This document shows positions 34,226-41,768 of a stretch of DNA of 64,000 bases, in pieces. The DNA lies in assembly GCA_024234875.1 (NCBI GenBank), contig JACKNM010000006.1:305543-369542 (forward strand), written 5' to 3'. A program made the translations under genes and the position numbers. The DNA comes from Ectothiorhodospiraceae bacterium (lineage in GTDB: Bacteria > Pseudomonadota > Gammaproteobacteria > HK1). Under the pieces are notes generated by a model. That model was not told where the DNA came from, did no database searches, and saw only the letters and a program-made list of their open reading frames with translations. How positions within the stretch are numbered: the first letter of the stretch is position 1; every line of letters begins with the position of its first letter.

Positions 34226-36013
34226 ATGAAGTCGCGCAAGAAGATCCGCCTCGGCGACCTGCTGGTCGAGAACAAGATCATCTCCCAGGGACAGCTCGAG
34301 GCCGCGCTGTCGGAGCAGAAGAAGAGCGGTCGCAAGCTCGGGCGGGTGCTGATCGACAACGGCTACTTGCCGGAAGCCAGCCTGCTCGAGTTCCTGTCGC
34401 GTCAGCTCGACATCCCCTACCTGCCGCTGAAGACCCGGCGCCACGATCCCGAGGTGGTGCGGCTGATCCCGGAGATGCTGGCGCGTCGCTTCCGTGCGCT
34501 GGCCCTGGAGACGCAGGGCAACGCGCTGCTCGTCGGCATGGCCGACCCGACCGACATCTTCGCCTACGACGAGATCGCTCGCATCGTGCGCCGCCCGGTG
34601 AACATCGCGGTGGTGAGCGAGAGCGAGCTGTTGCAGACGTTCGACAGCGTCTATCGCCGCACCCAGGAGATCGAGAGCCTGGCCGAGGCGCTGCACGAGG
34701 AGCTGACCGGGCGCGACATCGACATCGTCCAGCTCGCCAGCTCGGACTCCGTCGCCGACGCGCCGGTGGTGCGGCTCATCCAGTCGCTGTTCGAGGACGC
34801 GGTCCAGATCGGCGCCTCCGACCTGCACATCGAGCCCGACGAGACGGTGCTGCGCATTCGGTTGCGCGTCGACGGGGTGCTGCAGGAGCAGGTGATGGAC
34901 GAGAAGCGCATCGCGCCTGCCCTGGTGGTGCGGCTGAAGCTGATGGCAGGTCTCGACATCTCCGAGAAGCGGCTGCCCCAGGACGGCCGCTTCAGCGTCA
35001 AGGTCCGCGATCACAGCGTCGACGTGCGCATCTCCACCATGCCGGTGGCGCACGGCGAGTCGGTGGTGATGCGTCTGCTCGACCAGTCGCGTGGCCGGTT
35101 GCGACTGGACGACCTCGGGATGACGCTCGACATCCGCCGGCGCTTCGAGCGCGCGGTGAGCAGGCCTCACGGCATGGTGCTGGTCACCGGCCCGACCGGG
35201 TCGGGCAAGACCACCACGCTCTACGCCGCGATCAACGTGCTCAACCAGCCGCACACGAAGATCATCACGGTCGAGGATCCGGTCGAGTACCGCATCGGGC
35301 GCATCAACCAGGTGCAGGTGCATCCGGAGATCGGGCTCGACTTCGCGCGCGTGCTGCGCTCGGCACTGCGCCAGGATCCCGACGTGGTCCTGATCGGCGA
35401 GATGCGCGACGAGGAGACCGCGCAGATCGGGCTGCGCGCGGCCATGACCGGTCACCTGGTGCTGTCGACGCTGCACACCAACGATGCCCCGAGCACGGTG
35501 CACCGCCTTCTCGACATGGGTGCCGAGGGCTACCTCGTGAGCTCCGCGCTGGTCGCGGTGGTGGCGCAGCGTCTGGTGCGGCGGATCTGCGAGAGCTGCA
35601 AGGAGCCCTACGAGCCGACGAGCGCCGACCGCGCCTGGCTCGCCAAGGTCCTCGGCTCCGAGCCGGTGGTGCACGGGCTCGCGCGCGGTGCCGGCTGCGC
35701 GCACTGCAACCACGTCGGCTACCAGGGGCGGGTCGGTGTCCACGAGTTGCTCGAGATCGACGATCCGATGCGCGTCGCGCTCACCGGCAACGACGCGGTC
35801 ACCTTCGAGCGGCTGGCGCGCCAGGCGCTCGGCGGTCGCTCGCTGCTCGGCTCGGCGGTCGCCCACGCCATCCACGGCACCACCACGCTCGAGGAGGCGA
35901 TGCGGGTCGCCGCCGGCTTCGACCACGTCCCGGGGTGGGTGGGGGAGTCGGAATCGGCGGGTGAGGCCGAGCACACGGGCGAGCCGCAATGGAGCGTACG
36001 CGAGTCGGCTTGA
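34226..36013 (+). CDS. mshE: MSHA pilus extension ATPase MshE
   Basis: Hexameric GspE/PilB-family ATPase that powers pilus assembly; 595 residues. The N-terminus (about 5-60) holds two consecutive MshEN-type 24-residue motifs, RLGDLL...LEAALSEQ and KLGRVLIDNG...LLEFLSRQ, the c-di-GMP-binding element described for V. cholerae MshE. The first has K where the tenth-position glycine is usual; the second has K for the leading R. Catalytic core: Walker A GPTGSGKTT (K328), TVEDPVEYRIG, Walker B VVLIGEMRDEETA and the His box LVLSTLHTNDA. A zinc site CESC...CAHC follows. ATG 34226 is preferred to TTG/ATG codons upstream because the family begins with this basic MKSRKKIRLGDLL stretch. Confidence 0.95.
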   Translation: MKSRKKIRLGDLLVENKIISQGQLEAALSEQKKSGRKLGRVLIDNGYLPEASLLEFLSRQLDIPYLPLKTRRHDPEVVRLIPEMLARRFRALALETQGNALLVGMADPTDIFAYDEIARIVRRPVNIAVVSESELLQTFDSVYRRTQEIESLAEALHEELTGRDIDIVQLASSDSVADAPVVRLIQSLFEDAVQIGASDLHIEPDETVLRIRLRVDGVLQEQVMDEKRIAPALVVRLKLMAGLDISEKRLPQDGRFSVKVRDHSVDVRISTMPVAHGESVVMRLLDQSRGRLRLDDLGMTLDIRRRFERAVSRPHGMVLVTGPTGSGKTTTLYAAINVLNQPHTKIITVEDPVEYRIGRINQVQVHPEIGLDFARVLRSALRQDPDVVLIGEMRDEETAQIGLRAAMTGHLVLSTLHTNDAPSTVHRLLDMGAEGYLVSSALVAVVAQRLVRRICESCKEPYEPTSADRAWLAKVLGSEPVVHGLARGAGCAHCNHVGYQGRVGVHELLEIDDPMRVALTGNDAVTFERLARQALGGRSLLGSAVAHAIHGTTTLEEAMRVAAGFDHVPGWVGESESAGEAEHTGEPQWSVRESA

Positions 36014-36153
36014 GGGCCCGAGCGCTCCCGGCGCGGGAAGAGCCCGCCGCGGGTGGTGCGCCGGAGTCGGCGTCGGCCCGCCATCCGTACCCCGCGCATC
36101 GCCTTGTCGAGCCGCCCGCGCCGCGCATCGAGATGACTGTGGAGACGCTTTAG

Positions 36154-37389
36154 ATGCCTCTGTTCCGATACCGGGCGCGCGGTACCCGTGGCGATCTGCT
36201 CGAAGGGCAGCTCGACGCCGCGAGCGCGGACTCGGTCGCCGCCGAGCTGCTCAATGGTGGCGTGACCCCGATCGACATCCGCGAGATCCAGGGGCCGGCG
36301 CCGCGTCCGGAGTGGCTGGTGACGTTGGAGCGCGCGCTGCGCGAGCGGCCACCCCGAGTCGCCGAGCTGATCCTCTTCGCACGCCAGATGTACACGTTGC
36401 TGCGCGCCGGCGTTCCCATCGTGCGCGGCATGCGCAGCATTCGAGATTCCACGCGCGGAGCGCGGATGGCGACGGTCCTCGGCGACATCGGCACCGACCT
36501 CGAGACCGGGCGCGAGTTGTCGAGCGCCCTCTCGCGCTACCCGACGGTGTTCTCCTCGCTGTTCGTGAGCATGGTGCGGGTGGGCGAGAACACCGGTCGG
36601 CTCGACGAGGCGTTCCTGCGCATCGCGCAGTATCTGGAGCTCGACAAGGAGACGCGCGACCGCGTCAAGGCGGCGATGCGTTATCCGACCTTCGTGATCG
36701 TGGCCATCTCGGTCGCCATCGGCATCATCAACGTCATGGTGATCCCGGCGTTCGCACAGGTCTTCGAGCGCTCCAATGTCGACCTGCCATGGGCGACTCA
36801 GGTCCTGATCGCGACCTCGCACTTCTTCGAGCATCACTGGCCGGCGCTGCTCGGCGCGGTGGTGGCGGGCTGGCTCGGGCTGATGCGTTACGTGCGCACC
36901 GAGACCGGTCGCTACCGCTGGGACAAGCTCAAGCTCCGCCTGCCGGTGGTGGGCGACATCATCCACCGCGCCACCCTCGGCCGCTTCGCGCGTGCGATGT
37001 CGATCTGCCTGCGCTCGGGCGTGCCGATCGTGCAGGCGCTCACCGTGGTCGCGCGCGCGCTGGACAACGAGTTCGTCGCCGACCGCGTGGGACAGATGCG
37101 CAACGGGATCGAGCGCGGCGACACGCTGACCCGTACCGCCGCCGGCACCGGGCTGTTCACCCCGCTGGTGCTGCAGATGCTGGCCATCGGTGACGAGAGC
37201 GGCGCGGTGGACGACCTGTTGGAGGAGGTCGCGAGCTTCTACGAGCGCGAGGTCGACGCCGAGATCAAGAACCTCAGCGCGGCGATCGAGCCGATCCTGA
37301 TCATCGGCGTCGGCATCCTGGTCCTGGTGCTCGCGATGGGCGTGTTCCTGCCGATGTGGGATCTCGCGACCGGCATGGGGTTGCGGTGA
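36154..37389 (+). CDS. mshG: MSHA pilus inner-membrane platform protein MshG (GspF/PilC-like)
   Basis: Polytopic platform protein of 411 residues that couples the ATPase to pilin polymerisation. It starts MPLFRYRARGTRGDLLEG, the family opening. Two T2SSF domains follow (about 70-195 and 275-395, with LFARQMYTLLRAGVPIVRGM and RFARAMSICLRSGVPIVQAL). Membrane helices lie at about 175-200, 225-245 and 375-400. The start has GGAG 9 nt upstream. The 140-bp gap after mshE contains no recognisable gene or terminator, so mshE-G-F are probably one transcript. Confidence 0.94.
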   Translation: MPLFRYRARGTRGDLLEGQLDAASADSVAAELLNGGVTPIDIREIQGPAPRPEWLVTLERALRERPPRVAELILFARQMYTLLRAGVPIVRGMRSIRDSTRGARMATVLGDIGTDLETGRELSSALSRYPTVFSSLFVSMVRVGENTGRLDEAFLRIAQYLELDKETRDRVKAAMRYPTFVIVAISVAIGIINVMVIPAFAQVFERSNVDLPWATQVLIATSHFFEHHWPALLGAVVAGWLGLMRYVRTETGRYRWDKLKLRLPVVGDIIHRATLGRFARAMSICLRSGVPIVQALTVVARALDNEFVADRVGQMRNGIERGDTLTRTAAGTGLFTPLVLQMLAIGDESGAVDDLLEEVASFYEREVDAEIKNLSAAIEPILIIGVGILVLVLAMGVFLPMWDLATGMGLR

Positions 37390-37393
37390 CGGT

Positions 37394-37933
37394 GTGCCGA
37401 CGGATCGGCACCGCACCGTCGTGACCGCGTCGCGCGCCGCCGAGCGGGCGGCGCGGGCGGAGCTCGGCCGCTTCGAGCGCCTGATGGCGGTCTCGGTGAT
37501 GCTCCTGCTGGTCACGCTCGGTGCCGAGCACATCCTGCGGCTCGCCGACTCCGCCGAGCGCGAGAACGTGAGCGCGACGCTCGCCACCCTGCGCGCCGCG
37601 CTCATGCTCGAGGCCGCGTCGCGCGTCATCGCGCGCGACCACGAGGCCCTCGGCGCCCTCGAGGACTCGAACCCGATGCGGCTGCTGTCGCGCGTGCCGT
37701 CGAGCTACGTCGGCGAGCTCGGGCCCGGCGAGGCGCCGGACCGCGACGGTGTGTGGTACTTCGATGCCGAGCGCCGCGAGATCGTCTACCAGTTCGGCGC
37801 CCGGACCGAGGGACGGCCGACGCTGCGTCACCGTGTACGGTTGCGGTTCGACGACACCGACGGCAATGGCCGTCTGGACCGGGCCGATCGATTCCAGGCG
37901 GTGCGGTTGGAGCCGGTCGCGGCGCCCATCTGA
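37394..37933 (+). CDS. mshF: MSHA biogenesis protein MshF-like
   Basis: Bitopic protein of 179 residues that starts 5 bp after mshG. One membrane helix (about 28-45) is followed by AERENVSATLATLRAALMLEA, then EDSNPMRLLSRVPSSYVGEL and GVWYFDAERREIVYQF, which match the conserved features of MshF. A Ca-like DTDGNGRLDRAD loop (about 152-163), resembling a dockerin/EF-hand loop, lies near the C-terminus. GTG 37394 is the most upstream start; a second GTG ten codons later is possible. It lacks a prepilin cleavage site, as expected for MshF. Function within the pilus is not known. Confidence 0.8.
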   Translation: MPTDRHRTVVTASRAAERAARAELGRFERLMAVSVMLLLVTLGAEHILRLADSAERENVSATLATLRAALMLEAASRVIARDHEALGALEDSNPMRLLSRVPSSYVGELGPGEAPDRDGVWYFDAERREIVYQFGARTEGRPTLRHRVRLRFDDTDGNGRLDRADRFQAVRLEPVAAPI

Positions 37934-38021
37934 GGGCTGCCTCCAGGTGCCGGGCGCTGGCTGCCGAAGAATCGAGCTCTTCGACAGTTCGTCCGCGCGC
38001 AGGCGCAGAGCGCGTCGCCGG

Positions 38022-38849
38022 CTACCACCACCGGTGGAAGTGGTGCACCGGTCCGTGGCCGCCCCCGACCTCGAGCACGTCGGCACGGGCGATGGCCTCG
38101 GTGACGTAGGCCTTGGCCTCGCGCACCGCGGCGCGTGGATCGGCGCCGCGCGCAATCAGCGCGGCGATGGCCGAGGAGAGCGTGCATCCGGTGCCGTGCA
38201 CGTTCCGGGTGGCGACGCGCGGCGCGGTCAGCACCTCGGTGTCTCCCTCCGCCCACAGCACGTCCACGCTCTCCTCGCCGGCGAGGCCGCCACCCTTGAC
38301 CACCACCACGTCCGCGCCGAGCTCCGCCAGGGCCCGCGCGGCGGCGCGCAAGGTCGCCACATCGGTGGGCGTGGCGATACCGAGCAGCGCCGCGGCCTCG
38401 TGGCGGTTGGGCGTGATGACGCGCGCGCGGGGCAGGAGTGTCTCGCGCACACCGCGCATGGCATCGGCGTCTACCAGTGGATCGCCCCCCTTGGCCACCA
38501 TCACCGGGTCGAGCACCACCGGCCCCGGTCGATGGCGATCCAGCGCGTCGGCGATGACTTTCGCCACCTCCGGGCTCGCCACCATCCCGATCTTGACCGC
38601 ATCGATCCGCACGTCGGCGAGCAGCGTGTCGAGCTGCGCGGTGATGAACTCCGGGGCGACCGCGTGCACGCCGGTCACACCGCGGGTGCTCTGCGCGGTG
38701 AGGGCGGTGATCACGCTGGTGCCGAAGGCACCGAGGGCGGAGAAGGTCTTCAGGTCGGCCTGGATGCCGGCGCCCCCGCTCGGGTCGGAGCCGGCGATGG
38801 TGAGCACGTTCGGCGGGCGGCGGCCGTGGGTCTGCGGTGAGGTCGTCAT
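38022..38849 (-). CDS. thiD: Hydroxymethylpyrimidine (phosphate) kinase ThiD
   Basis: Phosphorylates HMP and HMP-phosphate in thiamine synthesis; 275 residues. Ribokinase-fold motifs: NVLTIAGSDPSGGAGIQADLKTF, GMVASPEVAKVIA, VLDPVMVAKGG, TPNRHEAAALLG and the anion-hole/catalytic NVHGTGCTLSSAIAA. Its ATG overlaps the stop of rlmKL by 4 bp, so the two are co-translated. This pair lies between the second and third pilus operons and is unrelated to them in function. Confidence 0.96.
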   Translation of the reverse strand: MTTSPQTHGRRPPNVLTIAGSDPSGGAGIQADLKTFSALGAFGTSVITALTAQSTRGVTGVHAVAPEFITAQLDTLLADVRIDAVKIGMVASPEVAKVIADALDRHRPGPVVLDPVMVAKGGDPLVDADAMRGVRETLLPRARVITPNRHEAAALLGIATPTDVATLRAAARALAELGADVVVVKGGGLAGEESVDVLWAEGDTEVLTAPRVATRNVHGTGCTLSSAIAALIARGADPRAAVREAKAYVTEAIARADVLEVGGGHGPVHHFHRWW

Positions 38850-41035
38850 GGCGTCGGATTGTACGTCTCGTCGGTCGCGGGGCGGATCTCGAAGCAGCGG
38901 TGGACGTCCGGGCGGCGTGCGAAGTCCGGGGGCACGGTGCGCGCACCGATGTCCCTCACGTCCAGCGCCTCGAGCTGCTCGCGGTCGAGCCGGAAGCGGC
39001 GACGGTTGGTCGAGAACACGAGCGTGCCGCCGGGCGCCAGCAGCCGACAGGCGGCGCGGATCAGCGTGACGTGGTCGCGCTGCACGTCGAGCGTCGACGC
39101 CATGCGCTTGGAGTTCGAGAACGTCGGAGGGTCGAGAAGGATCAGGTCGTAGCGCGGCCCGGCGCGCCCGGCCTCGTCCTCGAGCCAGCGCAGGCAGTCG
39201 GCGCGTTGGTAGCGGTGCCGGCGACGGTCGAGCCCGTTCAGGGCGAGGTTGCGCTCACCCCATTCGACATAGGTCGGCGAGAGGTCGACGCTCAAGGTCT
39301 CGACCGCGCCACCGCGGGCGGCGTGGACCGACGCCGCCCCGGTGTAGGCGAAGAGGTTCAGGAACCGACGACCGGCGGCCTGCTCGCCGATCCATTGCCG
39401 GAGCGGTCGGTGGTCCAGGAACAGACCGGTGTCGAGGTAGTCCCAGAGATTCACCAGCAGGCGGCACGCGCCCTCGCGCACCTCGACCGTGCGTCCGGTG
39501 AGTGCCTGCCGCGTGTACTGGGCGGTCCCGCGTTGGCGCTCGCGGCGCTTCACCACCACCTGCTCCTCGGCGAGCCCGAGCACCGCGCGAACCGCCGCCA
39601 CGGCCTCGCGCAGGCGTCGTGTGGCGGTGGCGGGGTCGACACTCGGCGGCGGCGCGTACTCCTGGAGGTGCGCGAACGTCGTCGCCGACTCGTAGACGTC
39701 GACCGCCACCGCATACTCGGGGAGATCGGCGTCGTAGAGGCGGTAGCAGGCCACGTCCTCGCGGCGGCGCCACCGTGCGAGCGCACGCTGGTTCTTGCGC
39801 AGGCGGTTCGCGAGCATCTCGGCCCCGGGACCGAGGCGACCGGCGGGCTCGCCGTCGGCGGTCTCGCGTGGCGCGGTGAGCGCGCAGCGCACCAGCCGAC
39901 ACTCGATGGGCCCGTTCCAGAGTCGGTGGGTGCGGCTCGCACGAAGTCGTAACGCGCCGGCGAGGCCCTCGTCGCCGAGGAGAATCGCCGCCTGCCAGCC
40001 GGCGAAGTGGTTACGGAGCGTGGCGCCGAGGCGCTCGCACACCGCCTCCGCCGCGGCCCTGCTACCGAGCCGCTCGCCGTACGGCGGATTGGCGACCACC
40101 AGGCCGCGAGGACTCGGTGCGCGCAGGTCGGCGACGTCGGTCCGCGTCACTCGCATCCGGGCCGCGACGCCGGCGGCGGTCGCCGCGCGCCGCGTCGCCT
40201 CGACCGCGCGCGCATCGACGTCGCTCGCGTGCACCGTCGAGGTCGAGTGCGCGGCGTCGCGTCGTGCCCGCGCCTCCTCGCACAACGCCTGCCACGCCGC
40301 GGCGTCGTGCCCGGCCCAGCGCACGAGGCCGAAGCCGCCGCCGGGCGCATCGGCGCGCAACAGCCCCGGCGCGACGTCGCCCGCGATCAGTGCTGCCTCC
40401 ACCGCCAGGGTTCCGGTTCCGCACATCGGGTCCACGAGGTCGGCGCCTTCGGCGGCGAGGGCGGGCCATCCGGCTCGCAGCACGATGCCGGCAGCGAGGG
40501 TCTCGCGCAGCGGCGCCGGGTGCGCGCCGTCGCGGTAGCCGCGGCGGTGGAGCGGCTCACCGGCGAGGTCGATCGACACCGTGGCCTCGTGGCCCTCGAC
40601 GTGCACCGCGATGCGGACGTCGGGGTCGGCCAGGGACACCGAGGGACGCGTGCCGGTCGCGGCCCGTAGCTGGTCGACCACCGCGTCCTTCACCCGGCGC
40701 GCACCGTGGAGGGTGTGATCGAGCGGGCTGCGCCGCGCGGTGTAGACGACGGCGATGGTCCCACCGTCGCGCAGATGTTCGCGCCACGGCACCGCCAGCA
40801 CCCCCGCGTAGAGCGCGTCCCAGCTCTCGGCCGGGACGGTCGCGATGCGCAACAGCACGCGGCTCGCGACTCTCGACCACAGGCACAGGCGGTAGGCGGT
40901 GGCGAGGCTTGCCTGCATCTCGACGCCGCCCGGTCGCTCGTGCACGTCCTCGGCGCCGGCCGCGCGGGCCTCGTCGGCGAGGAGCGCGCCGAGACCGCGC
41001 GCGCATGGAGCGAAGACATGGTGGCTGACGTTCAT
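38846..41035 (-). CDS. rlmKL: Bifunctional 23S rRNA methyltransferase RlmKL (m2G2445 / m7G2069)
   Basis: A 729-residue fusion that modifies two guanines of 23S rRNA. An N-terminal THUMP domain (about 45-165) and the RlmL methyltransferase (about 165-390, with VDPMCGTGTLAVEAALIAG and catalytic VVANPPYGERLG) are followed by the RlmK methyltransferase (about 430-720, NLFAYTGAASVHAARGG and LLDPPTFSNSKRM). The length is close to the 702 of E. coli. It is divergent from the pilin gene, with 238 bp between their starts. Confidence 0.96.
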   Translation of the reverse strand: MNVSHHVFAPCARGLGALLADEARAAGAEDVHERPGGVEMQASLATAYRLCLWSRVASRVLLRIATVPAESWDALYAGVLAVPWREHLRDGGTIAVVYTARRSPLDHTLHGARRVKDAVVDQLRAATGTRPSVSLADPDVRIAVHVEGHEATVSIDLAGEPLHRRGYRDGAHPAPLRETLAAGIVLRAGWPALAAEGADLVDPMCGTGTLAVEAALIAGDVAPGLLRADAPGGGFGLVRWAGHDAAAWQALCEEARARRDAAHSTSTVHASDVDARAVEATRRAATAAGVAARMRVTRTDVADLRAPSPRGLVVANPPYGERLGSRAAAEAVCERLGATLRNHFAGWQAAILLGDEGLAGALRLRASRTHRLWNGPIECRLVRCALTAPRETADGEPAGRLGPGAEMLANRLRKNQRALARWRRREDVACYRLYDADLPEYAVAVDVYESATTFAHLQEYAPPPSVDPATATRRLREAVAAVRAVLGLAEEQVVVKRRERQRGTAQYTRQALTGRTVEVREGACRLLVNLWDYLDTGLFLDHRPLRQWIGEQAAGRRFLNLFAYTGAASVHAARGGAVETLSVDLSPTYVEWGERNLALNGLDRRRHRYQRADCLRWLEDEAGRAGPRYDLILLDPPTFSNSKRMASTLDVQRDHVTLIRAACRLLAPGGTLVFSTNRRRFRLDREQLEALDVRDIGARTVPPDFARRPDVHRCFEIRPATDETYNPTP

Positions 41036-41077
41036 CGTGGACCCGATCCGGGTTGCTCCGAGGGTGGTCGTCGATCG

Positions 41078-41106
41078 CTCAAGACCCGGGTTCCTCGTGC
41101 CGATAA
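41078..41106 (+). promoter_or_regulatory. Sigma-28 (FliA)-type promoter of the pilin operon
   Basis: CTCAAG (41078-41083), 15-bp spacer, GCCGATAA (41099-41106). The -10 octamer is identical to the FliA consensus. Start expected near 41113, leaving a leader of about 160 nt before the pilin ATG 41274. An in-frame ATG at 41130 inside this leader has only a weak ribosome-binding site. Confidence 0.75.
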
Positions 41107-41273
41107 CCGTGCGGACCGGGGGCGGAACGATGCGTAAGCCTTCTCGCGCGACGTCCCAGGAGACCTTCGAGAAGGCGGTACGTGGGGGCGTGACGCGCCC
41201 GATGCCGATATCGGCGAACCGACCCGGTGCACGGCGGGAGAACGCAAGGCCCGGAAGGATGAGGAACCGAGCA

Positions 41274-41648
41274 ATGAGTGTACGTCAAGGTGGTTTCACG
41301 CTGATCGAGCTGATCATGGTGATCGTGATTCTCGGCATCCTCGCCGCGACCGCGATCCCGCGCTTCGTCAACCTCGAGAGCGACGCGCAGGACGCGGCGG
41401 TGCAGGGGATGGCGGGCGCACTCGGCTCGGCTTCCGCGATCAACTACGCGGTGCGCAGCCTGAGCACCAGCAACGGCGTCGCGGTCAGCGACTGCCAGGA
41501 TGTGGCGAACAGTCTGGAAGGCGGGCTCGACGGCGCCTACCAGATCGTCGCCGGTGCCATCGGCGCGGGCACGACCGCGACCTGCAGCGTCCGCCGCGCG
41601 GACGACGCCACCGTCACCGCCAGCTTCGTCGGTCACGGCATCAACTAG
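41274..41648 (+). CDS. mshA: MSHA-type type IV pilin (major pilin candidate)
   Basis: Prepilin of 124 residues. The leader MSVRQGG is cut before FTLIELIMVIVILGILAATA; the E5 residue needed for assembly is present. The globular part contains two cysteines (SDCQDVANS and ATCSVRR) that would close the C-terminal D-region loop. ATG 41274 has GAGGAA 9 nt upstream and gives a standard 7-residue leader; in-frame ATGs at 41259 and 41130 would lengthen the leader to about 12 or 55 residues. It is the only full-length pilin-like gene here, so the usual mshB/mshA pair is reduced to one gene; it could be called either. Confidence 0.85.
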   Translation: MSVRQGGFTLIELIMVIVILGILAATAIPRFVNLESDAQDAAVQGMAGALGSASAINYAVRSLSTSNGVAVSDCQDVANSLEGGLDGAYQIVAGAIGAGTTATCSVRRADDATVTASFVGHGIN

Positions 41649-41768
41649 CACGGCCCGCACGACCTCGACTCCCGGACGAGGTCGGCGGTCGCTCGGGACC
41701 TTCGGGCCCACGCCGTCCGGATGGGCGGCGTTCATCCAGTGGTGACGGTCCCGGACCGAGGAGGGTGC

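Noticed and set aside
34052..35989. Continuation of the MFS reading frame upstream, antisense to mshE
   Set aside because: No transporter or other motif upstream of ATG 34051; mshE on the other strand is unambiguous.
35719..37629. 636-codon antisense frame over mshE, mshG and mshF
   Set aside because: Low-complexity translation, lies entirely opposite well-supported pilus genes.
38022..41035. thiD and rlmKL as components of the pilus system
   Set aside because: Both are fully recognisable housekeeping enzymes transcribed away from the pilin gene; they only separate two pilus operons.
41203..41211. Second GCCGATA-like sequence (GCCGATATC) in the pilin leader as another FliA promoter
   Set aside because: No CTCAAG-type -35 at 14-15 bp upstream.
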